In this document: positions 23,058 to 33,795 of the stretch, one piece after another
Position numbering within the stretch: the first letter of the stretch is position 1
How the letters are laid out: each line of letters starts with the position of its first letter
Assembly (NCBI GenBank): GCA_020746835.1
Contig: JAGPNK010000012.1
Span: 1,054,001-1,118,000 of the forward strand
Source of the DNA: Stachybotrys elegans
Taxonomy: Eukaryota > Ascomycota > Sordariomycetes > Hypocreales > Stachybotryaceae
Reading direction: 5' to 3'
DNA length: 64,000 nucleotides
Position numbers and translations under genes: made by a program
Notes under the pieces: model-generated
Told to the model about the DNA's origin: nothing
Databases searched by the model: none
The model's input: only the letters and a program-made list of their open reading frames with translations

Positions 23058-26000
23058 TTAGCTAGTTGAGAAACCCCTTTGTCTCTGGCTCACAAGACAA
23101 GGGTCGGGTTCACTGCCAACCCCAAAAGGACCCGAGGTAGGATGCTCCTCTTTGCTGAGATGTGAGACGTAGTACATAGAGCCAGCCATGGTACTGGGGT
23201 CAACTGGCAAATGTGGCCAGTTGATGAAGAAAGAGGCACCTATGAGGATGACCATGATGCCGAGTATAGAGACTGTCATCCATGTGCAGACAGCGTGGGT
23301 TGTCCAGGTCTGGATAACCTTGTAGGGCACATTTGAAAGGAGCATGGGTAGAAACTCAGCCAAGATGGCTGTAAAAGCTACTGCAGCGAGATAAAGGTCA
23401 TGACTGGACGGCCTTAGAGCGCGAAAAGTGCCGCTAAACGCGTTTGTGGATAATTTGGTGTCCATGGCCTGCTGGAACCTGCTGGGGTCGGTATGCATCA
23501 TCCGGTAGGGACTGATTAACGCGATACCTGGTGATTGATTAGCTCTGATATGGAGTGGTTGTGGGAAGCACATGATGGCAAACTTACAGTTAAAGTATGA
23601 GGACCAGAACAAAGTAATGATCATACCAACCGATGTGATGAAAATCCGCACAGCGGTTGTCTCGCTCGATAAGAACCGGCCTAGAGATGTGCCACCAGCT
23701 GTCACGTTGTAGGTGATGATGATGGTCAGAATACCGACAAGAGCCAGGAGAATCAATGCCCTTCCCCAAATGGTGAGGACATAAAATGGCATTGCCTTTT
23801 TCGATCCCGCCTGAAGGGGATCCAGCTGTGGACCAGCTGTAGTAGTGGCCTCTCTCACCAATGGCTCACCCGCGCGGTTGACAGGGACAACTCCGTATTC
23901 GGTCGTGACACCGTTTTGCCAGTAGCTCAGGACGTAGAACTCGGTGCTGAGGCTGCGGGCGATATCCTCCTCGTCAACATGGCCCTTGCCGTGGGGAATA
24001 TCGTTGAGCAGGTGTTGAAAGCTCGGGTTCGATGACATCTTGGCCATCTCAGAAAGAGCCCACGGCTTTGCCTGTACACCCGTGCGATGCCGCCACAGCG
24101 TTAGTGCCGCAAAAAGCACGAACAGTGCCATAAGCCCCAGAATACCAATGGCAATCTGTGCCGGGATGGGAAACACCCCCACAGTGATGGCGCAGTTCTG
24201 CGCATTTCCCTGTCCCGGCCTGCAGTCTTCACCCTGCAGGATGATGCGGATTGTCTCGGCGCTGAGGGGTACCAGAATGGCACTCAACATTACAAGCGAG
24301 CCTGTTATGCTGAGCAGAACATGGCCGTAAGAGAGCGCCTGAAAGCCAGCGATCCAGGTCCATGGGCCCATTGTCTCCCAGCATATAGAGCGGTCAGCGC
24401 GTGCACCGTTTGGCGTAGACACGAGCGTGTGGAATGGGTAGTAAAGCTTGGCGATACGATCCAGGATGCGGATCGGGATCGTAAGCGCCGTAGCGAGAAT
24501 AGTAGGGAAGATAAGGCCAGCAAAGTACTCAAACTGGGTGATTGAGTAAACTTCGAAGATGGTGCTGTCCTCATCATCTGTAGGAGGCGTGGGTGACGAA
24601 AATGAAGTATCGACGAGTATCAGGCCTGTGTGAATAGGTTTGCCTTCGCTGTTTGTTGCCGTTGTTGTTGACACAGATTTGGTGTATACAACAGCAGAGG
24701 TTGTCGTCGGCTTGCCATCTTTATCCTTCAGGGTTACCGAGGATGTGATGAGGTAGTAGGTTGCAGTGCTACTCGGTTCATCGTCTGAGTTTACAAGGGT
24801 GGTGGTATGAGGGTAATTGAGAAGAAAGTATTCCTCCGTCTTGGTTGGCTGCCCGCGAGAGTTGGTCAAGATCCTTTGGGTTGGGCTCGCAAATGCAAGT
24901 ACTGAGGTGGTGAGAGTTGGTCGGCCCTGCGAATCCCTCAATGTCGTTTTGATCAATGTCAGCATACTAGTTGGGTCTGGCTTGTTGGCGATAGCATCCT
25001 CGTCGTCTTCTGTTCTGATTCGGGTCGTGTACACGCTGGTCTTTGTGCCGACAACGATGTTTCCATTCGAATCAGTAGTGGTGACGGGAATCAGAGTGGT
25101 TTCAACAGTATTGCGCCTTGTGTCGTAAACGCCCATCATGGTGACAACCTTGATATTCCCACTCTCGTCGGTGGATGTGACTTTGATCTTGGTGGTCAAG
25201 GCTCCCGACGGCAAAGCAGGCCGCGTATCTAATGTAGTGACGGGTGGGACTACGCTGACGACCGTTCTTGTCCAGCCGTTGTCCGTCAGCACAGTAGTGG
25301 CAGTGGTGGCTGGAATCACTACGACCGGGGGGCGGTCTGACGCTTGGGAGTCCGCTTGTGGCGGCCGGAAGTTCTTCGTGACGGTGCGGTACACAGTAAC
25401 GGTGACCGTCTTTGGCAAGGCCACGTGCTCGGTGATTGTTAGAATTCCTCCGTCAACACAGGCTCTGGCGTCCAACTGGAATTTGGGAGGCGTTGGTGTC
25501 GGCAGCGGCGCGTCTCTGGCCACCACACCGCCCACCACGGTGATATCAACCGTGACGGTTTTGGTGGCTACCACAAAGTCGGCCCTGTCAGTTACCGTGA
25601 CCGTCTTGAGATAGCAGGTGCTGGTTTTTTCGTCCTTTCCAGGGCGGCTGCGCGTGCCGTCGTCGGTGTTCCCCCTTCCTGGCAACGTCACAGTAACTGT
25701 GTTTCTTCCGACAGTGATGAAATTTGTATGCGTAAAGGTTGTGCTCGGTGCATATGTGACCGTCTGGGTGATGGTGCTAACCACATCACACGAAGGGTCC
25801 TCGGGGTCTGGTGGTATAGTAGAGATGGCCATCTCGGTGCTTGTTGTTGTGGTTGAGGTTCCGCCTACCGTGACAGTCACTTGGGGTACTGTCACCGTCA
25901 CTTGAGGTGGCTTGTCTCCGAGCACAATCACCTCAGTCATGGTCATCCAACAAGTATTGAGCCCATCTTCAGATGATGAAATAGATGAAGAGTCACTTGT

Positions 26001-27062
26001 TGAGTCCGTTCCGGTGTCGGAAGTGGATTCTGAAGTTATCTCTGGTGGTGTTTCTGATGTTGTCGTTAGGGGCATCTCAGAGGTTGTCTCTAGGGCAATC
26101 TCCCCATCAGTTTGCGAAGTTGTGGAAACCACCTCTTCAGGGCTAGTCGTTTTCTCAGCCGCCGTTTCTATTCTTTCGGATGTTTGGTCGTTGGTGTCCC
26201 CAACAAGGGTTGATGATACAGAGTCCTCGATCGGGGGTGTACCAATTGAGGCCGCCTCAGCCAAGACTGTGTCGATCGAGGTCGTGCCAATCACGGCTAT
26301 GTTAGTAGTGGCCGTTTTAATGGTGGCCGTTTCAATCGCGACCGTTTCAATCGCGACCGTGTCAATCGCGACCGTGTCAATCGAAGCCGTGTCGATCAAT
26401 GAGGAACTCTGAGCCCCCTCTTGTCGCGCATGAACAAGCATGGCAAGTGCACTATCCCCTTCCAAGGGGACTCCGTGACTAGAATATTCTGGTAGCTCCT
26501 CCCGGGCCTGTAGCTCCGTTCCATTGTTGAGAACAGCAACGGGTCTCGCGGTTTTGGTCCCATCGGGGAGAAAGTGAACAGCAACTTCCATGGCCGCCAG
26601 AATAGCCAGGAGGATGACGAACAGAACGCTTAGAAACCAAATCCGAAACGGAACGGGTTTGAAGTCGGGAACCTGCCGCCTATCGGAAATGAAATCCTCG
26701 GCGCCCTTGTAAGAGATGTCCCATTCATCACCACCTGCAGTCTCGACGTTGTGTCGTCTCCCATTATCACCCGAGGGTGCCAGTGCATGGCTGGGGGCAT
26801 AATAGCCCTCTTGCGTAGGCTCTATTGTATTTGTAGCATCGTAGCGGCGAACAGCGGACGTGCCTCTTTCGTTCTCGTTGGCTGGTTCAAGCCCTTGAGC
26901 CACAGGCCTGTCTACGTCTCGATACCCTGCGCTGATAAAGTTGCGCTGACCCCTCGTTTCATCGTATGCGGCGTATGGATCGTAAAAATTTATGTTACCG
27001 AGGTCGCCGTGGTCCTCGTCGGTATTCGGAACAGGCTGGAAGCCTGGGCCTCGCGCGTACAT
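23058..27062 (-). CDS. DUF3433-domain membrane protein, Thr-rich
   Basis: A single frame of 1334 residues runs the whole length. A 60-base segment, 23587-23528, has a GTAAGT donor, a CTAAT branch and an AG acceptor and is in phase. It is probably an intron, and removing it gives 1314 residues. The N-terminal 135 residues are hydrophilic, then a transmembrane helix precedes a long Thr/Ser-rich extracytoplasmic region with 'TVTVTV' runs and repeated 'TTxxDSNGNIVVGT'-like units. Two membrane clusters in the C-terminal half match fungal DUF3433 ('YFAGLIFPTILATALTIPIRI'). The Ser/Thr-rich part is probably heavily O-glycosylated at the cell surface. Function is unknown for the family. A short pentapeptide tandem repeat lies near residues 220-265. 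Confidence 0.8.
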   Translation of the reverse strand: MYARGPGFQPVPNTDEDHGDLGNINFYDPYAAYDETRGQRNFISAGYRDVDRPVAQGLEPANENERGTSAVRRYDATNTIEPTQEGYYAPSHALAPSGDNGRRHNVETAGGDEWDISYKGAEDFISDRRQVPDFKPVPFRIWFLSVLFVILLAILAAMEVAVHFLPDGTKTARPVAVLNNGTELQAREELPEYSSHGVPLEGDSALAMLVHARQEGAQSSSLIDTASIDTVAIDTVAIETVAIETATIKTATTNIAVIGTTSIDTVLAEAASIGTPPIEDSVSSTLVGDTNDQTSERIETAAEKTTSPEEVVSTTSQTDGEIALETTSEMPLTTTSETPPEITSESTSDTGTDSTSDSSSISSSEDGLNTCWMTMTEVIVLGDKPPQVTVTVPQVTVTVGGTSTTTTSTEMAISTIPPDPEDPSCDVVSTITQTVTYAPSTTFTHTNFITVGRNTVTVTLPGRGNTDDGTRSRPGKDEKTSTCYLKTVTVTDRADFVVATKTVTVDITVVGGVVARDAPLPTPTPPKFQLDARACVDGGILTITEHVALPKTVTVTVYRTVTKNFRPPQADSQASDRPPVVVIPATTATTVLTDNGWTRTVVSVVPPVTTLDTRPALPSGALTTKIKVTSTDESGNIKVVTMMGVYDTRRNTVETTLIPVTTTDSNGNIVVGTKTSVYTTRIRTEDDEDAIANKPDPTSMLTLIKTTLRDSQGRPTLTTSVLAFASPTQRILTNSRGQPTKTEEYFLLNYPHTTTLVNSDDEPSSTATYYLITSSVTLKDKDGKPTTTSAVVYTKSVSTTTATNSEGKPIHTGLILVDTSFSSPTPPTDDEDSTIFEVYSITQFEYFAGLIFPTILATALTIPIRILDRIAKLYYPFHTLVSTPNGARADRSICWETMGPWTWIAGFQALSYGHVLLSITGSLVMLSAILVPLSAETIRIILQGEDCRPGQGNAQNCAITVGVFPIPAQIAIGILGLMALFVLFAALTLWRHRTGVQAKPWALSEMAKMSSNPSFQHLLNDIPHGKGHVDEEDIARSLSTEFYVLSYWQNGVTTEYGVVPVNRAGEPLVREATTTAGPQLDPLQAGSKKAMPFYVLTIWGRALILLALVGILTIIITYNVTAGGTSLGRFLSSETTAVRIFITSVGMIITLFWSSYFNCKFAIMCFPQPLHIRANQSPGIALISPYRMMHTDPSRFQQAMDTKLSTNAFSGTFRALRPSSHDLYLAAVAFTAILAEFLPMLLSNVPYKVIQTWTTHAVCTWMTVSILGIMVILIGASFFINWPHLPVDPSTMAGSMYYVSHLSKEEHPTSGPFGVGSEPDPCLVSQRQRGFSTS
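26269..26403 (-). repeat. 15-bp coding tandem repeat (about nine units)
   Basis: Units of 15 bp, clearest at 26329-26343, 26344-26358, 26359-26373 and 26374-26388, encode the pentapeptide pattern A-I-D/E-T-V inside the DUF3433 protein. Flanking units are more diverged. The first two clear units are identical and the others differ by few bases. Confidence 0.75.
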
Positions 27063-28087
27063 GGTGGCGTGTCGATGGATCGGGTTCGTACAGTCGTCGT
27101 CACAACGTCATCGACCTTTCGTGCCAGGCGCCAAACAGGGCATCATAGGTTTAAGAACAGGATAGGGAAGGAGACCCAACGATCCGAAATTTCACATGCT
27201 GCCCAGAAACAATATAAGGAGCCAGCTGTTGAGACACGAACAGGGTCAAGAAGAATAACCTGGAAGCCTACGCTAAGACTAGCTGCAATAGCTGGTGATA
27301 TAGCGTTAAGAGCCAGCCGCTCCTAATCCGCACTATCAATAGACCTTGGGACAGTGGCTGGCTCGCCTCAGGTACGAGGGCGACCCAACAGCTCGATTAT
27401 GCTTACAACGTAGTGTCGGTCATTTTACTCCACCCCGGTCGAGCTTTGTAGGGCTGCTTGTCCAATGGTGGGCCTGCCCTCGAGTCTAGACCATGGCCGA
27501 TGTCTGCTAGCATGCTGCGGCTGAGCCAGCGTCTGAGACTACTCGTTGATACACGTGCCTATTGGTCACTCCTACATCACTGCCACGCTGGCGGTCTTGA
27601 AAAGACGGTAGACATTGCCCTGAACAATGGCTTCTGCCCCTTTATCTAAAACACAGCTGGCCGTAAGACAGGTGGCTGGAGCCAGGAGCGTGGCCGGGCG
27701 CGCACACCAATGAAGGCATAGACACATAAACCACTCATGGGACAGTGAAAACTGGTGCTGTGCGTCTCACACTAGCCACTTGAGCGCTGACGCTCCATCT
27801 TTGAGGCGGGGTATGGAATGTATGCATGCACAAACTCTACATATTCGCTAATTCCGGCACACTAGACATCTCAGAAGCAACTACCCTACGCAAAGGGGAG
27901 GTCAGCAGAGCCCTCGTGGCGCATTTGGGCATTAGCTAAGTGTGACTCAATAGGCACTATCTTACTTAGCCACATTGAACGACTGCCCATTCATTCCATT
28001 GATCGCATAGGCTAGGCTGACTTCTATGCACAGCAGGCCCAGCCTTTCATCCGCCACACCTTGAGAGATCGGCCAGCAGCGTCAGGA
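27063..28087. other. Unannotated 1.0 kb interval
   Basis: This interval lies upstream of the DUF3433 gene and downstream of the MFS gene. Short frames only, none recognisable. The DUF3433 promoter should be in the first few hundred bases. Confidence 0.4.
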
Positions 28088-29746
28088 TTAGACTTTGGCA
28101 AGAGAGTGACCTCGCAGCCAGGCGCCGTTTCGGTAAATGAGAATCGGAGCTGGAATGAAAGCGATGCATAGGAAGCCCAATAGACTATTTCCCCAGCCCA
28201 GTCCTAGGCGATCGTACAGCGGGGGAGCGGCCAGGGTGATGAAGGCGCTGCAAAGAACTCGGAGGATTAGATTGGCGGCAAGAGCCGAAGCAGCAGCGCC
28301 TGCGCCGAATGCGTCCACGAGATATAGCTGCGTAGGAAGCATGGTGAAGAGGGTACCGATGGCGACTAAGGAGGTGCCGACGATTGGAACGATCCAATGC
28401 GTACGCTCGGCGCTGCTCCAGCCGTACCAGAAGAATCCAATGGCCGTGAAGGGAGAAAATATGATCATTGGTATGAGGTGCCTCTCTGGAGTCCAACCGC
28501 CCTTGGCAGTCCAGTATTTTCTTTGCCAGTTGTTGACTGTGGTAAATGCTGCCAAACCTGCCAGGAAACCAAGTCCGAGTCCCAGGTACGCCAGCCCTGA
28601 GACGGCAGTGCTGAATCCATACTGCTGCTGAAATACCGAAGGAAATGTAGTAAACAGTATGAATATCAGGCTGAAGGCATACGCCACATATAGCGATAGA
28701 GACGTAACTATCGGACTCAGAACGAGGAGTCGCAGCGGCCGGGCAATCGCTGCGAATATGATGTTGTATGAGGATGAAAGGACGACCTTGGTATGTAGAC
28801 GATCATTGCTGGTTTCTTTGCGAAGTCTTGCTGCCTTGCGATTGAGTATGATCGGTGCGTACGTTTCTCGCATAAACGCGAACGTGAACAATGTAGTCGA
28901 TCCACCCTGTGTCCAATCTTAGCATCGAGCGCCTGGCTGAGCTTTGAGGTAGCTTGGAGGGGACTTACGATGATTAAGATGACCCAAAAGGTCCACCTCC
29001 ATCCTAGATTGGCCACCAAGAAACCTCCAGCTACCGGACCTAGGACCTTTACTGAGTGAGCTTGGACGATCTCAGGAGAGCAGACTGGAATCTTACCGGT
29101 CCCAACAACGCTCCCATCATGAAGAGTCCCATCGCTCCACCTCGTTTCTCCGGCGGCATCAGATCTGCGATAGTGCCACCGCCAATTGCTACTGGGGCTG
29201 ATGACGAACAGCCAGAGAGGAATCGAAAGATGTAGAATATGGTTGCGTTTGTACTGAGAGCGCAGCCGAGGGTGAAGGCGGCGTAGACGACATTACAGAT
29301 GTGATACATGATCAGACGACCATACATCTCGGAGAGCGGAGCTGTCAGGACAGGGCCAAGAGCGATACCAACCAAGTAGATACTGACAGCAAAGGCGATT
29401 AGCGTCTCATCGGTAATATGGAACTCCATGGCGAACTGGGCTGCTCCAGGCGCAAACATTGTTGCGGCTAGGTTGCTAGACACTATCAGCAATCCATCCT
29501 ATGCAATATCTTGCGAAGACGCTCGGCAGCTTACGCATTCAAAGTCAGGATCCCTAAGAGGAACACGTGCATTGCCTTCTTCCATCCTGGCCAGTTCTGC
29601 GGGTTTTCTGGATCAGTTTGCGAGTCCCAGTCGACAACATCTTCATCCAGACTTGATGGAGTGTCGTTCATCTTGTCTTGAGCCCGATATCCAGTCTCAA
29701 TGTCATCCGGCTTGGCGGCTTCTTCTTGCAGAGGGTTGACAGGCAT
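28088..29746 (-). CDS. MFS transporter (DHA1, polyamine/drug type)
   Basis: Exons 29746-29535, 29475-29097, 29046-28969 and 28906-28088 give 495 residues. The sequence 'DPENPQNWPGWKKAMHVFLL' precedes TM1. 'FAPGAAQFAMEFHITDE', 'PLSEMYGR' (motif A region), 'GLFMMGALLGPVLGPVAGG' (motif C) and 'RETYAPIILNRKAARLRKE' in the central loop are the hallmarks of fungal DHA1 drug/polyamine proton antiporters. The exporter probably sits in the plasma membrane. An in-frame ATG at 29803 would add 19 residues; it abuts the palindrome, so 29746 is preferred. It is divergent from the Zn2Cys6 regulator 422 bases away, a common pairing of exporter and regulator. Confidence 0.9.
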
Positions 29747-29804
29747 TTTGCAGTTTTTTTCGAGTCGTCGGCATTGGTCTGGACAAAATTCAAAGAGGGA
29801 CATA

Positions 29805-29835
29805 GGACGAGGCCTCTTTTAAAGAGGTCTCGTCC
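29805..29835. promoter_or_regulatory. 31-bp palindrome in divergent promoter
   Basis: The left arm GGACGAGGCCTCTTT and right arm AAAGAGGTCTCGTCC are inverted repeats of 15 bases around one T, with a single mismatch. It lies between the MFS gene and the Zn2Cys6 regulator. It could be a dyad operator for a dimeric regulator or a hairpin in the MFS 5' leader. Confidence 0.6.
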
Positions 29836-30168
29836 AGTTAAGGTCTACAGCAATTAAATCGCATCTGATTCCTGACAACAAACGTGTGATTCGGACTTAA
29901 ACCCCTTATTCCCATCGTCACCCAACCAGAACGGAGATCATCTCTCCCAACACAGTCTAGTGGCGGATGGTCGGAGGATCACTCAGCCTCCTATTGGTCT
30001 CTTGAGCGGACGTAACCATGGAGCCCCCCTCTGTCGGACGGTTGACCAAATAATACAGCAACTGTCCCTCCGATTCCTGAATGCTGGATCATACACAAAC
30101 AGGTTCGAATCCCCCAATACTCACGTTAGACGGAGGATCAAGGCGGATATTGGAACTTGGTGTTCACC
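29836..30168. promoter_or_regulatory. Rest of MFS/regulator divergent promoter
   Basis: This is the remaining part of the 422-base divergent promoter. It contains several CGGA/CGGAGG words (for example near 29963, 29972, 30131) of the kind Zn2Cys6 proteins read, but no clearly spaced CGG dyad. Confidence 0.3.
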
Positions 30169-32615
30169 ATGGCGGCTCCTAAGACGGTCTTTCGTTTATC
30201 TCCGCAGCCGCTGGCTCCTCATCCCGGGCGCCGGCGTGACAAGCCACAGCTTTCATGCCATCTGTGCCGCCGCCGAAAGTACGCGAATTTGACCCATCGG
30301 AGAGCTATGTATGGATGGCAAAGAACAGACTGACACCTTTCCAGGAAGAGGTGTGACCGGCAACATCCTTGCTCTACTTGTCGTGTGAGCTGGATCCGAT
30401 ACACGAGACGGCCGTGGCTGGCCTTGGCTCACATAATTACAGAAACTGGACATTGCCAATGAATGCAGCTACGGGGATAATTTTCCCACAATGAAACAGC
30501 AAACCGGGCAGAAAGCTCGCCTGCCACTCCCAATTCTCCCAGCGAAACCAGAACCCAAGACCGGGAGCCATGGGAACACTGATCGGCTGGGCGAATCTGT
30601 CACCTTCAACGCGCACGACAAGCATCCAACATCAGGCAGTCTGAGAATAAGCGAATTTGGAAATGACTGCAAAGACGGATCTCACTGGACCTCAGTCTTG
30701 AACCGCGCGACGACTTTCAGCAGTCAGGATATCGAAGGTGATGATGCGCAGCGCAACGCCCAGCTGCCCATTTACCAAACCGTCTTGCTGTTTGCCTGTG
30801 AGCGACAAGCATCCGAGAAGGAGCTGATCACCGGATTGCCTTCTAGGAAAACGTGTGATGATCTAATATCGTCCTATTTCCAACTGCTGAATAATTCCTG
30901 TAAGACCATCAGATCACGTTCGTATAGTTGCCGCCGCTTACATTGGCGGCCAAGGTTTCCTCCACGCCAGAGAGTTTCTCAAGCATGTACGCCGCCCATC
31001 CCACGCATCCCCAATAAGCGCTAACGAAAGAAGTATGACAAGTTCTGGGAGAACCCTGAGACCGCCTCGGCTTCTTGGCTTGGTCTGTTGTACAGCACCA
31101 TGTGCGTTGCTGTCCAGTTCAAGACCTCTTGCCCACCTGATTGTGCCTGTAAAGGAATATCACATAGCTGCGGCCAAGAGGCACTATTGAGATATAGAGA
31201 AAAGACGGTGCAGTGTTTGATCCGCGCTCAGTACGGCAGAGGCGGACCATTCATCATGGAAACACTGCTACATTACTTTATTATTGAGAATTATCTCCGC
31301 CGCGACTCAAACACCGGCCTATGGCTTTTATTGGGCACCATTGTACAGATTGGTATGTGCGACTGGCCCTGTACGCGACAGACGTTTTAACATTCGAAAG
31401 CGCTACGGATGGGCTATCATCGAGATCCCCAGCATTTCAAGGCAATGTCGCCTTATGAAGGGGAAATGAGACGGCGGCTGTGGACGCACATCTACATATT
31501 CGATGCTGTGCTGGCGACGCAGCTCGGCCTACCGACTATCATCAAAGAGTCGTTTTGCGATACCTTGCCGCCTCAAAACATTTCAGATGAGGATTACGAC
31601 TCTACGGCGAAATCACTACCCCCGCCACGACCAGAAGCAGAGCTCACGCAATCATCCGTCACGATTGCCAAGTTCTGGCTGGCCAAGGCGCTTACCAAGG
31701 TAGCGGACGCACTCTCCAGTCTCCATCCTTATTCACTCGTCGATGCCACGAGGATTGACGACGAACTTACCAATACCTTCAAGAGACTCCCGAGTTCCAC
31801 GCAGCATCGACCGCTGTCTGAGTCTATCCTTGATTCTAGGATCACTGTTTTCCAGGCAAGTTCATCCCCATCCCCATAGCCATGAGCAGGGCGGTTCTCG
31901 CTGAAGTAGCTACCTCTACACTTGACAGTCGCTAACTATATCTCAGCGAATCAATATCAAACTCGTATACTTGAGAGGGCGTATGCTGCTATACTGGAAA
32001 TTTGTTGCCATGTCCAAGGACTTGGATCAGTATGAAGCCTCACGCAACATCGTGGTCGATTCTGCCATAGAAAGCCTCGAGTTACAGCATCTCACAGTCG
32101 ATGAGCTGCGGCCTTGCTTCCAAATCACGCCCATCAACCTCTACGACTCTGCGATTGTCAACCATACACATCTCCTCGCTACAAGCGTGCTCTGCTTCTA
32201 CCTCCGCTATTTCAGGAACACAGCCGAATTGGATAAACTCAACAAAATCCAGACTCTCCTGAGAGGGACTCAAGCCATCTGGCAACGCTCCAGCAACCAT
32301 TCCGTGGAAGCTCAAAGAGCAGCAGATGCTTTGAGTGCTGTATTAGAGTGGCTTGCAGAAACGTTTGCTCAAGAATCAGAGCAAATGGGGCATGTCGACA
32401 GAGGTACGAGGTTTCTAGGTGAAGATCGCCCAGCAATGGCTTACCTGTTATATTTAGACCTCTTCAACTGGCCCCAATTGCCCTTCGCGTATGGAAATGA
32501 CAGCTTCAACAATCCGCCGCTAATGCCTCTAGAAGAGGGCACTGCATTCTTGTATCCCCCATGCATCTCACCCATGGATGTTTGGGCTGCTTCACTTGAA
32601 TCCGAGAATGTATAA
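30169..32615 (+). CDS. Zn2Cys6 transcription factor with fungal_trans domain
   Basis: Seven exons (30169-30278, 30345-30384, 30443-30899, 30955-30986, 31031-31352, 31401-31855, 31947-32615) give 694 residues. The DNA-binding zinc cluster is C30-x2-C33-x6-C40-x5-C46-x2-C49-x8-C58, split by two introns as is common. The middle region has the fungal-specific transcription factor domain: 'YDKFWENPETASASWLGLLYS', 'METLLHYFIIENYLRRDS', 'LRMGYHRDPQHFKAMSPYEGE', 'RRRLWTHIYIFDAVLATQLGLP'. The intron at 31856-31946 has a GC donor (CAG/GCAAGT), a recognised minor class. Exon 4 (32 bases) is the least certain. It likely regulates neighbouring genes such as the divergent MFS exporter or the convergent tyrosinase, whose stop is only 32 bases away. 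Confidence 0.88.
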
Positions 32616-32647
32616 AGATCTATTGTGGTCTAGTTTATTCTAGAATA

Positions 32648-33795
32648 TTACCTATCATAGGTATAGCAGAGACGCTCGCTCCTAGTATCGAGAGCATCGC
32701 CAATGACTTCGGCCTCCGAAAAACCGTCCCAATCGCCCATAAAGCTCTCGGGTGTCATGATGTAAAATTCACTCGGGCATGGGAACACCGGGATCGTACA
32801 CCCCAGGATGTCGGTGAATCGCGAAGGGTCCTGGTTCTGCCACAGCCACCAGACCCGGTCGACAAAGGTGTGATGGAGGAAGAACAAAGGCTCCAGGGGC
32901 GCCGTCTCCGAGACTCTCAGGGTAGCACCTACTGCCTCATGGCCGGAGTCGTGCACACTGAAAGTGATGTTAGATTGGAATCGTCGAGCCTCGTGTACAA
33001 ACTTACCCCCTTTCGTTGCATTCCGCAAATCCATGGAAGTCGCTAGCAGTGTTGCAGAGATTGATGTAATCCTCAGTGATCTCAGCACTGATTTCGTTGT
33101 CGCCCGCGCGGGCCAGGCAGCCCACTTCACCAAAGGTGCGACCAGCGAAAGCCTTTAGTATCATAGTTAGCCTTCATGTCCTCTTTAGGACAGATGCATA
33201 TCTCCCAATACATCCAAGGGAACATCTGACTCACTCCATCAGTGACACAAGTGCTGTCTGGGCCTAGTGGCAGGCTGCCGAACGTATCGGGCGAGAAGAT
33301 GGACGACTGGGAGAAGCTACCAGCGTCGAGCGTCTCGTCCCACCAGGGCAGAGGACCCTGATAGCCGCAGTCTCCACGAAGGAGGTTCTCGTAGACCTTG
33401 ACAAACTCGCGATGCCATGGGAAGAAACGGTCTCTACCGTGGATATTCGTCACCCGTGACCGGTGGATATTGTTCAAGTCCTCCCAAAGGGACTGTCCAG
33501 GGGTCGTCCGGCTAGGAGCATCCATGAGACAATTCACAGCCGCGAGCCAGTCTTGCTGGTCAGTAGTGGTCATCTTCTGCCACTCCACTCTGACATCGAG
33601 GGGACGCGAGCAGGTAGCTGCAGCGGCGAGAGTAGTTGCGTTCTCTGCAGGAGTGTCGAAAGAGAAGAGTTTGCTATATTTCTCGACCGCCTCTTCGAAG
33701 GGTACATGAGCGAAGTGCTGTTCAGAGGTATGACGCGCAGGAAGGGAGGCGGCAGCCGCTGTGGTAGCGGCAAGGAGCAGGATTGATGCCTTCAT
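32648..33795 (-). CDS. Tyrosinase (type-3 copper, short secreted form)
   Basis: Exons 33795-33235, 33152-33007 and 32957-32648 give 338 residues. The signal peptide is about residues 1-17. CuA ligand candidates are H111, H119 and H128 ('NNIHRSRVTNIHG', 'FFPWHREF'). CuB candidates are H238 and H242 ('VHDSGH') plus the 'FFLHHTFVD' motif at H264/H265, so both copper sites look complete. The enzyme should hydroxylate or oxidise phenols to quinones in the secretory pathway or outside the cell. At 338 residues it is near the short secreted fungal form. Its stop is 32 bases from the end of the Zn2Cys6 regulator. Possible roles are pigment formation or tailoring of a phenolic/peptide metabolite; the sequence does not decide. 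Confidence 0.9.

Noticed and set aside
25138..26412. Long plus-strand frames (158, 95 and 166 residues) opposite the DUF3433 gene
   Set aside because: Val/Ser-rich mirror images of the Thr-rich coding strand; no independent family features.
30050..30135. tRNA-like T-loop phrase (GGTTCGAATCCC)
   Set aside because: No pairing T-stem, D-arm, anticodon stem or acceptor stem could be drawn around it.
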